A DNA stretch of 64,000 bases from Bugula neritina (GCA_964035545.1 OZ037768.1:12542175-12606174), one strand, 5' to 3'; positions 24,053 to 34,444 are shown, counted from the stretch's first letter. Notes: generated by a model not told the origin, from the sequence alone. Translations and numbers: made by a program.

Positions 24053-25283
24053 AGTTTCAAAACTATTATGTGAAGATTATATAGAAAACTATATAAAAGA
24101 CATTATTATCATCAACTGCTATATATAAATATTAATTATGTTGCACTGTAAGAAAATAAGTTCTTAGCTCTCAAACTACTTTTGTGATTTAAAATGAAGT
24201 GTGCTTTATTCAATGCTTTGGGCTTTGATACTTTGTCCAGTCATCAAGTTGTTATTTTGATTCTCATTCTCCAACGTAAAGGGGAACTTCAAAACATATT
24301 TGGCTACGAAATTGGCATCAAACAAATTAAAATCTTTGGTTTTAATACTAATTTCAAGTGTTTTACCAATGTTTATTTCTAAATTTTTGTAGAGTGTATA
24401 CTGCTTGCTCTCACATCTCATCTATATTCACATATATTTGTCTATTTAAAGCACTTTTGTGTAATTGTATACATTCACTCGCTTAATCACATATGTATAT
24501 TATAGAGGAACAATAGTGTATAATATTCTGTACCAATATATCTGAGGGTAAAATTGTTTTCCTCATTCAATACACACATGTAAAGTGTACACCAAAACAT
24601 ACTTTGTTGTTGATTAAGTATTCCACATAAATCCCTGGTGCATGTAATGTTGATAAGTATAGTCAACCACACTGATTATACATTTTGCCACAAACTAGTT
24701 AGAGATGAAAACGAATATTATAAAAACTTGCCAAGCAGCCATTAATTACAAAACCATCTTAAAAATAGCAGCATACTTTTTGAAACAGCAAGTAATAATT
24801 AGAATTAATTTGTTTGTGTTGTTTAAATTGATCAAAGTTAATCATTTTGTGTGACAAAAGTAAACTCATTTGAATTATTAAGAACTCTCTTCTTGGCAAA
24901 TGTTGATAAGATAATTCTTTTATGATCCTCTAAGTGTAATGGTAGTAGCCTACTGAGTATAATTATAAGCATTAGTGAGAACGCTTAGGAGTTACTTCCC
25001 CAAAGAAAGTAGTTCTATAATATTCTTTGTGTGTAGCATGTATAGTGTCAATATACTTAGTCACATTACATATCTAAAACATTACAGCTGCAATATTATA
25101 TTTGCAAAGCCTAACTAATGAAACATGCAAGCAATTCCAGTGGCTAGTTTTGTTATGTGTTCTGAAGTTATCCTACTTACAAATACATAGCTCATGTAGC
25201 TATGTACATGGTGAAGACCGCAGCCAACCTATATAAACCTTGAACAATGAGGTTGGCAGCGTCTCACAACTTGACCCTCTGGT
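24053..25283 (+). repeat. 3' flank of copy A
   Basis: From 24277 it is shared with 1-1015, and to about 24739 with arm B. A polyadenylation site was not pinned down. No gene in it. Confidence 0.6.
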
Positions 25284-25590
25284 GAGTAGTAGCTTATGTA
25301 AAGTAATACAACACTACTCTTGATTTTTATATAAATACCCAAAATATTATATATATGCTGGGGAACACTTTATGAATCAAAACCTAGTTAACTTTATGCA
25401 ACTTTACTCAACCTAACAATTCATTGCGCCAAACACAATTTTAGCTGCATACCCTAGATGATGTATATAAGATTATAGAGCTATACCTGACTAGAAAATT
25501 AGTTGTACAGTTCCTTAGAGTTAAGTTTATGTTATTAGCCCTAGATCTCCAACGTAAACCCTTTCAGTTGTCACATTTCACAAAGCCTGT
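25284..25590. other. AT-rich DNA, nothing recognised
   Basis: No gene or clear repeat. Confidence 0.5.
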
Positions 25591-26160
25591 TAGTCTTCAT
25601 CTGCAATAAATTAGGTAAACTATAATATTTTCAAACAGTTGGGTAGCTTTCCATTTAGTGAAAGTTTAAATGAACATGATATGGTTTGTTGTGCACATAA
25701 CAAGTAAGACGATTTTGTTTCTAAAAGATTTTTATCATTTTAATGACTAAAGGATGATGAATTTTATGAAGCTGTCTCATTTGTTTTGAAGTGATGGATT
25801 GGGGTTTTGGTGTGGGGAAGTTTACTACCAGATTTGCCATTTCTACCAACTCATCTATTTGCGCCATTATTATCACTTGTGCCGTTTTAACTGTGCTATT
25901 TTACTTATAAAATAGTATTATGCAAGTTGTAATTTTGCAACACAAAGTCAGTGCTCATATTGGGACTATTAGTTTCCAGTTCTTACTACTGCTAGTTCAT
26001 ACTAGCTTACAGTTTTTTACTGTAAATCCTAGTAGCTTTTTGAAAAAGAACAGGTGCATTCGAAAATATTTGCTATAATGAAAAATTAGCATATCATCAT
26101 CCTATACTACTGTAAAAGCAGTGGAAAGCTTGATAGGTTTCATGATCGGTCATGATCCTT
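25590..26160 (+). repeat. Diverged direct repeat of 27860-28720
   Basis: Matching stretches include CACAAAG.CTGTTAGTC...CTGCAATAAATT and AGTTCATACTAGCT.ACA. This copy is interrupted by a GGCAC-type repeat (about 25800-25905); the other copy is interrupted by the palindromic element at 28286-28635. Confidence 0.5.
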
Positions 26161-26217
26161 AACACTTATAGATTGAGGTACTGATTATGAATTAGTTTGT
26201 TGCAATGCTGACATTAG

Positions 26218-26333
26218 GGGTATACAAGGGAAATACTGGAGATACGAAGGAAATACAGGGTATACACAAGGGAAACACTGGGTATACAAATGAACTATGG
26301 GGTATACAAGAGAGATACTTGGTTATATACAAG
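26218..26333. repeat. Minisatellite, ~20-bp unit GGGTATACAAGGGAAATACT
   Basis: Five to six imperfect units of 20-22 bp, followed directly by a short (TA)n. Frames across it are repeat artefacts. Confidence 0.85.
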
Positions 26334-26334
26334 A

Positions 26335-26366
<32 letters not shown>

Positions 26367-26399
26367 TCTATGATTAAAAATGAATCAAAAGAACGCAAT

Positions 26400-26990
26400 A
26401 TTTCGAAAAATAGAGTATTTACAATTAGTACCGATACAATTTCGGATATAATAATAAACTTATATATTCATTTTATCGACTACAATAATATTGTTTCACG
26501 TAGTGCAAGCTACGATCATCAGGTCGTTCTGCACGGCTGAGTGATTTTGCTTCGAAATTTACATTGTTTGTGTATTGCTACGCTGGAACGTCTTAATTAA
26601 GTAACTAGCGTCTGTTGAATGCGCAAGCAAAAGTTTCCTTATGTTTGCACGCGCTGGAAGGCTCGTTGCGTTTGCCGAGGGAGGATAACTCCGATTGTTT
26701 CAACATTACATATTTCCCATAGCTACATAAGTTACATCGTTTGGTTAGGTTTGAGTACGATTTACAAATTTTTAAAATGTTCCATTTTAGGCTGAATTTC
26801 GTGTTGTTTTCTTTTTAATTCCAGATGTGTCTGCTGAGTTTTGTGTTGTTGGCTTTATCTGCATGTAGGAAAGAGGCTTTATGGTTATTGAATCTCGTTT
26901 TGAAGGTAGTTGAGCCGAGTCCTATATATGAATGGTTAGAGTTATTGTCATGTTTTGTCACAGTTGCTTGGTATATTACGTCTTTGTATA
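26400..26990. mobile_element. Second copy of the 11.8-12.4 kb TIR repeat
   Basis: Shares AATTTCGGATATAATAA, GCTAGCGTCTGTT.AATGCGCAAG and GTTGCGTTTGCCGAGGGAGG with the first copy. The stretch 26735-26810 matches 12190-12290 in reverse, so the internal part is inverted between copies. Confidence 0.55.
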
Positions 26991-27012
26991 AGCGATTACC
27001 ATTTAATGGACA

Positions 27013-27088
27013 GTAAACAACAACAACAACAAGTAAACAACCTTGCCACTGGGAAGGTTGTTTACTTGTTTATGTTGTTGTTGTTTAC
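27013..27088. repeat. Near-perfect hairpin with (CAA)n/(TTG)n arms
   Basis: Two ~35-bp arms (GTAAACAACAACAACAACAA... and its complement) meet around a loop of a few bases (act). Transcribed, this would be a stable stem. Confidence 0.9.
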
Positions 27089-27089
27089 A

Positions 27090-27860
27090 GCTACCTTGTG
27101 TGTCATTTAGTTTAGTAGTGGTAGTTGGGAAGTGTGCAGTTTTTGGTTTGTGTTGGTTCAAGCCATCAATACCTAATGTTTTTCATGTTTGGCATGCATG
27201 AATAATTAATTTTTGTGGTCTTCCTCTTAAAAAATTTACTTACTTGGTTGGATGGTGGAAAGCATTTGTCAATTTGATTTGAACAAATGTTTTCCTATAT
27301 TTTGGTTTTTACTGTTGAACTAAAAGGTGGGTTGTACCACAATATTTTTTTATTTTTATTTTTATTCTTTTTGTTGGATTTAGGTGTTGGGTCGCCTTTT
27401 AATTTATAGTCATATCCACTGTTTGATGGTGCTTCTTGATATGGTTGTATGGCGGTGTTAAACTCCTCCTCATTGGAGGATAGTGAGCTAATTCTTTTAT
27501 ATTTTTGTAGTCTAATACAGGATGTACTTATTAGAATGATCGAAGTGTCTATTCAATATGGTAAAATATGACAATGTGGGAGGGGGGAGTGTCAGCATTT
27601 GCAATGAGTTAATATGATGACTACATTATTTTCAAAACAATAAAGTGTAGTCATGGGCGATGGTTATAATGTTTTCTTAGTAAGCACAAAGTCATGGGGT
27701 TTAAACCTGACACAGGCCGTTGGTGATGTTCGAAAGATCATCTAGTCATAATTGCTCCTGTGTCCCGTCTGAATAAATCCTTAGTCAAATTTAACAAAAT
27801 CCTCTTCTATCAGAGGTTCTTTTACATAGATGGCGAATATAATAAACTTGCTTGAGTTTT
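27090..27860. other. Intergenic DNA, nothing recognised
   Basis: T/G-rich on the + strand; no gene seen. Confidence 0.5.
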
Positions 27861-28285
27861 AATTTAATTTCACAAAGTTTGTTAGTCACTACCTGCAATA
27901 AATTGAGTAAATTATTTTTCTAAGCAATGAAGTGGATAGCTTTTCTTGTAGCCAAATGTTAGATAAACAGGATGCGGTTTGTCATGAAACCTATGTGTAT
28001 TTTATCAATTATAAAGTTTTCTTATTTTAATTTAAATTGACTGATGTGTACACTGAAGTTGTCATCAAAAACACTGACACCTGTGAAGTTGCATCATGTA
28101 AGTAAAAATATTGCAGCATAAAGTTATATTGCCGATCACATTATGACATGCTGTTACAAATTTTACATCATTTGGAACTACTTGTTTTCAGTTCTGATTA
28201 TTACTGTAAGTTCATACTAGCTCACAAGCTCCTAATTTCTACCAAGGCGTTTTGAAAAGGCAAGTGTATATTTTAAAATCTTCGC

Positions 28286-28635
28286 TTAGCCTAGGGCCAC
28301 ACGGTGCGTATTTTCGCATGCGAAAATTGCAATCACAAGTAGCAAAGGCGTCCACTGTAGCGTCAGTGACGCGTGATAAATAAAGCTTTCATTTTTAAAT
28401 CGCACTCGCTTTCAATAAAACGCTATTTACTGGAATTTAGCACTAAAATAAAGAAATTGGGCTCACTTAATGACTACCAGCCAATTAGGTGACGATGACA
28501 GAGACGATTCGCACTTGCGTTGAAAATGCAGAGCGACAAGTGCGAATGTTTTCTCAACGCGCACAGTGGACACCTTTGCTACTTGTGATTTCAATTTTCG
28601 CATGCGAAAATACGCACCGTGTGGCCCTAGGCTAA
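28286..28635. mobile_element. 350-bp MITE with ~73-bp terminal inverted repeats
   Basis: Starts TTAGCCTAGGGCCACACGGT and ends with the exact inverse. The arms match over about 73 bp with few differences and contain TTTTCGCATGCGAAAA, itself palindromic. The outermost bases suggest a TA target. The interior has no coding frame. The superfamily is not clear. Confidence 0.8.
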
Positions 28636-29044
28636 TAAAGAACTTCAGCATTTCTGCGATGCTTTACCATGTTGTATATAAGCAGCGGAGAGCTTAAGGT
28701 CAAAGATTGGTATAATGATCCTAAATAATGGATTGTGTCATTAAACAGGAATTCATTAATTGCTACTCATGCTTTTGTCTGAAAGAAACCTGTCATTATC
28801 TTTCACTCATTACATTTGGAGAGTTATCCACACAATGTTTTTAAAAATTGAGAGTTTAAACGTTCTAAATTAGTGTGTGAAAACCACAGATTATTTTGTA
28901 TACCCACAAAAGCTATTCAAACTCAGAAGCTCTTTTCTCCCGATTTTTGTTTAAATTAGCTAAATATTTTGGAATTGGGTTATTTTACTTAAATTAGCAC
29001 TGTAAACGATTGAAACAACTTTCAATAACACCTTGTGTTACAGT

Positions 29045-29235
29045 GCATTTTATGATTGGCTGACCCGCTGTGCAGTGCTGCGGCTATGTGGTCGCAGTAA
29101 CATTACATCCTGGTTCAGTGCGATTTGATTGGCTTAGTTGACGCGGTCTGATGATTCCCCTCCCGCACTTTTTGTTATGTAACTTGTGCGCAGCAAAGTA
29201 ATTGGGTCACCGGCAGTATTAGAGCAGCAGACGAC
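29045..29235 (+). promoter_or_regulatory. Candidate promoter with two inverted CCAAT boxes
   Basis: A GC-richer island holds TGATTGGCTG (about 29054) and TTGATTGGCTT (about 29126). It is followed by sequence into which the copia element inserted; just beyond the element, ACTAAAG-GTATGTTT (about 34030) looks like a splice donor. The element may have landed in the first exon of an unidentified + strand gene. Confidence 0.3.
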
Positions 29236-29367
29236 AATCAGTCATTATAAAGTTGTATTTTAATTAAAAGTCGCACTGAAGATAAAGTTGTATTTATCTT
29301 AAAGTTAGTCAAGCAGATAGTTATATTCATCTTAAAGTTACACAAATAGTTAGCATTTCATGAGATT

Positions 29368-29641
29368 TGTTGAATGTGTTGCCATTGTGTTTAGTATTTA
29401 TTATGAAATACGTTATTGATTGCTGATTTACATTATCGAGCAAACTGACTGACTGATTTAATTATTTGATAATAAAATATTTATTAGAATGAAAAACAGC
29501 GTGATGGTTTTGTATAATATAAAACGGAAGAGAAGGGGTAAACAAGTATACAGCGATTCTAGTACAGCAATTAGTTAGTACATTGTCACGTGATTGTTAT
29601 GAATGTGATTAGCGATAGGATCGCATGATTGTTTCTCAACA
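29368..29641 (-). repeat. Copia 3' LTR
   Basis: Identical to the other LTR. A G-run (GAGGGGGCG on the - strand, 29642-29650) adjoins it as the polypurine tract and overlaps the gag-pol stop codon. Confidence 0.95.
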
Positions 29642-29648
29642 CGCCCCC

Positions 29649-32600
29649 TCAAGCATGTGATTCGATAGCTAGTAGCTCCAGGGCAATTCTGTGATTGGTT
29701 TTAGGCAAGCTTTTAGTCATGACATCGGCAGGGTTCTCTGCTCCTCTGATGTGGTGGTACGCTATGGTGGTTTGCTCTCTGACAAAGTGGAATCTAATGT
29801 CAATGTGTTTGCTCCTCTGATGTGAGTATGGTTGTCCCTTGGTGAGGGCAATGGCTCCAAGGTTGTCAGTGAAAAGTATGTTAGGGTTAGGCTGTTTCAT
29901 CTTGAATGTTTTGCACAAAGTCTGTAGGAATAACATCTCCTTTGTAGCTTCGGCTAATGCCATGTATTCGGCCTCGCATGATGACAAGGCCACTGTGGGT
30001 TGTCGTCGGCTGTTCCAACTTATAGGGGCTCCACCCAGTGTGAATACATATCCTGTTGTTGATCTTCGTGTGGAGGTTTCTCCACCCCAATCTGCATCCA
30101 CATAGCCCACTAGTTCTTGTTGATTGGGAGTGAATCTCAGATTGAATCCTTTTGTACCTTTAAGGTATCGTAGCAGTCGTTTCAAAGCAGCAATATGTGC
30201 AGGTCCAGGTCTTTCTAGGTGTTGGGAGAGCTTCCCAATGATCCATGCTAGGTCTGGACGTGTGGCGGTCATTAGGTATATGAGAGAACCTATAACTTGT
30301 CTGTAGGGGTAGTCCTTTGAACGCTCATATTCGTCGTCTGTTGCTTTTTCTAGTTGTAAGTCCTTTTCAGCAGGAGTATATACAGGGTTGCAATCTGCCA
30401 TATTGTAGGTGTTCAGCAGTGTGTCTATGTAGCGCTCCTGTGACATAGTGTACTGGTCTTCATGTCTCCTGAAGTCTATCCCCAGGAACCAGCTTAATTC
30501 TCCTCTATCATCCATGTTGAATTTTTGTTGCATCATAGATTTGGTTTGTGTGATTCTGTTGTCGTCTCGGCAGCAGAGAAGGATGTCATCAACCCAGAAA
30601 AGAATGATGATGTTGGCTGATTTATCTGAAGGGTCCTCTTTTGAGTATAGGCAAGGGTCTCCAGCACCAGGTGTGAAGCCTTGCTCCTTGAGGAAAGTGG
30701 TCAGTGTTTGGTGCCAATTGCGTCCGCTTTGTTTGAGGCCATAAATGGATTTGTTGAGACGACAAGAAAGCTTCCCTTGTTTGTTGGTTTCTTCGTACCC
30801 TTCAGGCTGTTGTAGATAAATTTCCTTATCGATTGGTGCATTTAGGTACGCTCCTTTAACATCTAGTTGATGTATTTTCATGTTTTCATTTGCTGCTTTC
30901 TGTAACAGCAATCTGATCGATGTGAATCTGGTGGTTGGACTGTAAGTTTCTTCATAGTCAACTCCTTGTATTTGTGAAAATCCTTTTGCTACATATCTAG
31001 CTTTATGTTGAGTTTCACCTGGCGTTTTTCCCTGTTTGAGGGTATAAACCCATCTGCCCTTGGTCTCTGTCCTGTCTTCAGGTAGCGGCTGGATAGACCA
31101 GGTGTTTGAATCACGTAGGGTGTTTATTTCCTTGTCCATGGCTTTCTTCCAGGCTTCTTTATCTTTTGAATTTACAGCTTCTTGGTAGGACTGTGGTATG
31201 TTTGCCATCAGTGAGCAAGCATAGTCAGTGTCTTCTATGTCATAGTCCTGTAGGTATGTAGGAGGCTTTCGTTTCCGTTCTGATTTACGTGGTCCAGGTT
31301 GGTTGGTGGCCTTTGCCGGATCTGGTGCAGGTTCTTGTGGTATGGTATTCTGAGTACCATTTCTGCTGTTTAGTGCGGGTCCTTGTGGCATGACGTTCAT
31401 TGCGTCATTTCCGCATATTTGTGCAGGTTCTTGTGGCATGGTATTCTGAGTACCATTTCTGCTGTTTTGTGCGGGTCCTTGTGGTATGACGTTCATTGCG
31501 TCATTTCCGCATATTTGTGCAGGTTCTTGTGGCATGGTATTCTGAGTACCATTTCTGCTGTTTTGTGCGGGTCCTTGTGGTATGACGTTCATTGCGTCAT
31601 TTCCGCATATTTGTGGTATGACATTTCTGGATGTAACAATTTTCTGATTAGGGGTAAGTATAAGGTAGCCTTGGGCCTTTGTGTTGACACCAAGATATAT
31701 GCCGCTTTGTCCGCGGTCACTGAGTTTTAACTTATTTCCCTCTGAAAAGAATGTGCATTGGGATCCAAAATTGTGAATTTTCCTCATGTCGGGTAGCGTG
31801 CCTGTGAATAACTCATAAGCTGTCTTTCCCGTCCGTCTCTGGTAGCTTCGGTTTCTTAGGTACTTAGCATGGTCAGCGGCAAAACTCCAGAAAGTCTTGG
31901 GGAGATTTGAATCTTTAAGTAGGCATCGTGCTGTGTCCATTATGGTGCGCCAAGTCCTCTCTGATTTACCATTCTGGTAGGATGAGTAGGGTGCTGTAGT
32001 GGTGTGTTTGATTCCCCTTTCGCGTAGCACAGCTTCAAATGGCTGTCCAAGGTACTCCATGCCGTTGTCAGTATGGATCTCCTTCACATTTCCTATAGGT
32101 GCCACATCTGCAATGAATTGCTTAAGTGCAGTGGTGGCATCACTTTTGTGGCGTATATTGTAGGTGAACAACATACTGGAAAATTCATCTATGAAGTTTA
32201 TTATGTAGTTTTGTCCTCCTCTAGCAGTTGGTGTGATGGGTCCGCATAAGTCAGAGTGTACACGTTGTAGAGGCTGTGTAGCTAGTTCAGGTTTATCGTC
32301 TTGTTTGTGAGGTTGTTTGGTGATTTTACTTTCGTCACATGTCTTGCATGCAATTTTTAATTTTGCTCCAGTTATGGTCATACCTGTTGTCACTTTCTCC
32401 AGCTCAATTATGTCATTAGTGTTCATATGACCCAGTGCCCTGTGCCAATCGGGCAGCGATTTTGCGGTGTTTATTGAGTCACCTGTATGGGTTGTCTTGA
32501 GGAAGTACAATCTGCCTTTGGGCATAATTGGAAAAGTTGTCCTGTCGACTGTCAGTATATTTTTCTCTCTAGAGAAATGTACTTTTGCCCCTTTTTGTGT

Positions 32601-33755
32601 GGCGGCGTGGACTGAAAATAGGCTTGTTGGTATTGTTGGTGCTAGCAAAGCGTCTTTTAGATGAATCTGCTGCTCCATGTTGTTGTCATCAGTAATAGTA
32701 AACTGTGCTGTGCCTTTGGCTACAGCCAGCTTGTTTGTTTTGCGACCATCTGCCATCTCTATGTAGTGGTTCTCAGGCGTGAAGCTCTTATCAAAACTAA
32801 TGAAGTTGTTCTCATTGTTCACCAGATGACTTGTCGCTCCGCAGTCCACCATGAGCAACTGTCCTCCTTGAGATTTATTTTGTGTGGCTATGTTGCATTG
32901 GTTTGATGTATTCACAGTGAAGGCATATGTGGCATTTGCCGATGAAATTTCAGTTTTACTTGTCTTCTTCTTTGTCCTGCAAACTGATTCGATATGTCCA
33001 GCTTTCTTGCAGTAGCTACAAAATAGTTTGTGCTTTGAGTAACAATCTGTTGTAGAATGATTGTTTTTACCACAAGCAGTGCACTGTTTATCACGTTTGC
33101 TAGTGGGTTTGAAATTGTCTCTTCCTTTAAATACCATGGCTGTAGATTGAGAGCACCTTGCCGACTCAGTAAGGTCAAAGTTTGTCAGAGCTGCTTTGAA
33201 CTCTGATAGAGTTTGGTTTTTGTCAAGTTGCGTATGTACTACAACAAAAGGCTGGTAGGATGTAGGTAATCCTTTCATGATCATTGCGATCACCAAATTG
33301 TCACTAATATTTTCCCCAGCAGACTTGAGGCCTGCTGAGTAGTTCTCAGCACGAATCAGGTAATCTGTAATGTCTTCTGTATCATTCATTTTTACAGTTG
33401 TAAGTTGTTCATAAAGGGTTAATATTCTAGGCTTTTGTGTACTTGCATAGTGTTCTTTTAGAATTTTGAATGCTTTTCTTCCATCGTCTTTGGCATCTCT
33501 CATCACAAGTTGAAGAGACTTTTCGTCTAAAACTTGTACAAGCTCAGCGTAAGCTCGCTTATTCTTTTTGTTGAAGTCAGCAGCGTTATCTTCTCCTTCT
33601 TCTTTGGGTAGAAGTGCGGTGTGTACTCCTTCATCTTGTGTGTACAAGTATGAAGTGAATCTTGTTTCCCAAATTGAGAAATTGTTTGAATCACCATCAA
33701 AGAGAAGCCTGTGTTTGAAGCCACTGGGCCCATAACCTGTTGAATGTGTTGCCAT
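29649..33755 (-). CDS. Copia gag-pol polyprotein, 1368 aa
   Basis: A single frame encodes the structural and replication proteins of the retrotransposon. In order: gag (about 20-200), two CCHC zinc knuckles (225-238 CTACGKNNHSTTDC, 246-259), an aspartic protease (DCGA 304-307), integrase with HHCC zinc site (H438, H443, C470, C473) and catalytic D502, D563, E599, a linker with three 32-aa repeats (about 714-809), reverse transcriptase (about 900-1080; D965 and WVDD 1054-1057) and RNase H (D1220, E1261, D1297). This gag-PR-INT-RT-RH order defines Ty1/copia. The start ATG is within the 5' LTR, six codons before the primer site; no other Met lies in the leader of this frame. The protease has DCG where DSG/DTG is usual. 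There are no stops or frameshifts. Confidence 0.97.
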   Translation of the reverse strand: MATHSTGYGPSGFKHRLLFDGDSNNFSIWETRFTSYLYTQDEGVHTALLPKEEGEDNAADFNKKNKRAYAELVQVLDEKSLQLVMRDAKDDGRKAFKILKEHYASTQKPRILTLYEQLTTVKMNDTEDITDYLIRAENYSAGLKSAGENISDNLVIAMIMKGLPTSYQPFVVVHTQLDKNQTLSEFKAALTNFDLTESARCSQSTAMVFKGRDNFKPTSKRDKQCTACGKNNHSTTDCYSKHKLFCSYCKKAGHIESVCRTKKKTSKTEISSANATYAFTVNTSNQCNIATQNKSQGGQLLMVDCGATSHLVNNENNFISFDKSFTPENHYIEMADGRKTNKLAVAKGTAQFTITDDNNMEQQIHLKDALLAPTIPTSLFSVHAATQKGAKVHFSREKNILTVDRTTFPIMPKGRLYFLKTTHTGDSINTAKSLPDWHRALGHMNTNDIIELEKVTTGMTITGAKLKIACKTCDESKITKQPHKQDDKPELATQPLQRVHSDLCGPITPTARGGQNYIINFIDEFSSMLFTYNIRHKSDATTALKQFIADVAPIGNVKEIHTDNGMEYLGQPFEAVLRERGIKHTTTAPYSSYQNGKSERTWRTIMDTARCLLKDSNLPKTFWSFAADHAKYLRNRSYQRRTGKTAYELFTGTLPDMRKIHNFGSQCTFFSEGNKLKLSDRGQSGIYLGVNTKAQGYLILTPNQKIVTSRNVIPQICGNDAMNVIPQGPAQNSRNGTQNTMPQEPAQICGNDAMNVIPQGPAQNSRNGTQNTMPQEPAQICGNDAMNVMPQGPALNSRNGTQNTIPQEPAPDPAKATNQPGPRKSERKRKPPTYLQDYDIEDTDYACSLMANIPQSYQEAVNSKDKEAWKKAMDKEINTLRDSNTWSIQPLPEDRTETKGRWVYTLKQGKTPGETQHKARYVAKGFSQIQGVDYEETYSPTTRFTSIRLLLQKAANENMKIHQLDVKGAYLNAPIDKEIYLQQPEGYEETNKQGKLSCRLNKSIYGLKQSGRNWHQTLTTFLKEQGFTPGAGDPCLYSKEDPSDKSANIIILFWVDDILLCCRDDNRITQTKSMMQQKFNMDDRGELSWFLGIDFRRHEDQYTMSQERYIDTLLNTYNMADCNPVYTPAEKDLQLEKATDDEYERSKDYPYRQVIGSLIYLMTATRPDLAWIIGKLSQHLERPGPAHIAALKRLLRYLKGTKGFNLRFTPNQQELVGYVDADWGGETSTRRSTTGYVFTLGGAPISWNSRRQPTVALSSCEAEYMALAEATKEMLFLQTLCKTFKMKQPNPNILFTDNLGAIALTKGQPYSHQRSKHIDIRFHFVREQTTIAYHHIRGAENPADVMTKSLPKTNHRIALELLAIESHA
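31330..31617 (-). repeat. Three 96-bp tandem repeats in the copia linker
   Basis: Units start at about 31330, 31426 and 31522 on the + strand and encode ICGNDAMNV[IM]PQGPA then NSRNGTQNT[MI]PQEPA. Each unit is itself two related halves (PQGPA/PQEPA). They lie between integrase and reverse transcriptase, where copia polyproteins tolerate variable linkers. Confidence 0.9.
33724..33737 (-). other. Copia primer-binding site, initiator tRNA-Met half-molecule type
   Basis: Immediately inside the 5' LTR the - strand reads GGTTATGGGCCCAG, complementary to the anticodon-stem region (CUGGGCCCAUAACC) of animal initiator tRNA-Met. This is the internal-priming mode known for Drosophila copia. The site is also codons 7-11 of gag-pol. 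Confidence 0.85.
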
Positions 33756-34011
33756 TGTGTTTAGTATTTATTATGAAATACGTTATTGATTGCTGATTTA
33801 CATTATCGAGCAAACTGACTGACTGATTTAATTATTTGATAATAAAATATTTATTAGAATGAAAAACAGCGTGATGGTTTTGTATAATATAAAACGGAAG
33901 AGAAGGGGTAAACAAGTATACAGCGATTCTAGTACAGCAATTAGTTAGTACATTGTCACGTGATTGTTATGAATGTGATTAGCGATAGGATCGCATGATT
34001 GTTTCTCAACA
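33738..34011 (-). repeat. Copia 5' LTR with promoter and start codon
   Basis: On the - strand it carries a TATA-like TTTTATATTATAC (about 33890) and AATAAA. Its last 18 bp are the first six codons of gag-pol. Confidence 0.93.
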
Positions 34012-34444
34012 AGATTAAAGAGAACTAAAGGTATGTTTTTTCTAAATAAAATAATTTAAATATCTTGTCAATTTGATTACTTAAATGGATTAAACTGTAT
34101 TTGTGATATGTTTTTAGTAATAAATGCCATCAATTTATATAGTTATCAATTTATATCAGTTTTAGTTATAGATATTATCAATGTTATTAGCAAAAGTTTT
34201 TGTTGTGTATATAAGTTTTGTTGTCAATTATTAAATTAAGTTTTACTAGTGTTGTCTATCTTTTAGACTTCACGTTGGTGTTTAGAATAATAAAGTAAAT
34301 ACATCATCAGTGAACTTTATTTTCAAAGTTTCTGAATTGCTACAAGTACACACTGGAAATCTCTAGGTTTTAGCTATTTTCACGATTTAGCTGCTATAAT
34401 GAATATGGATTTTTGCTTAAAACTAGTAAAATATCAATAAATAC
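34012..34444. other. Host DNA between the two retrotransposons
   Basis: AT-rich, with a possible splice donor (AAAG-GTATGT) near 34030 and, from 34346, the left arm of a palindrome broken by the gypsy element. Confidence 0.6.

Larger units (their letters stand above)
13866..24739 (+). repeat. Arm A of a large inverted duplication
   Basis: The sequence from tagattctatattttagc onwards is the reverse complement of 63998 downwards, continuing through all gene exons to about 24739, matched by 51427. Arm A has a 2.05-kb nested hAT insertion that arm B lacks. Arm B has a 3.15-kb TIR insertion and a LINE insertion that arm A lacks. Arm B runs off the right edge of the window, so the true left boundary of arm A may lie further left. 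Confidence 0.85.
29368..34011 (-). mobile_element. Complete Ty1/copia-type LTR retrotransposon, TSD AGATT
   Basis: A 4644-bp element with two 274-bp LTRs that read identically, TGTTGA...TCAACA ends and the 5-bp duplication AGATT at 29363-29367 and 34012-34016. One ORF fills almost the whole internal region. Identical LTRs, an intact ORF and a clean duplication indicate a recent insertion that is probably still competent. It sits in the spacer between the inverted arms. Confidence 0.97.

Noticed and set aside
23804-24421. Alternative frames around the last exon of copy A and their partners at 51796-51984
   Set aside because: They cross the 3' flank, which carries indels between copies, so they are not maintained.
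26218-26333. CRISPR-like array
   Set aside because: Units are contiguous 20-22 bp without spacers and the genome is eukaryotic; it is a minisatellite.
29839-33178. Several + strand frames of 60-115 aa
   Set aside because: Shadows of the copia gag-pol ORF on the other strand; the 115-aa repeat frame is the antisense of the 96-bp coding repeats.
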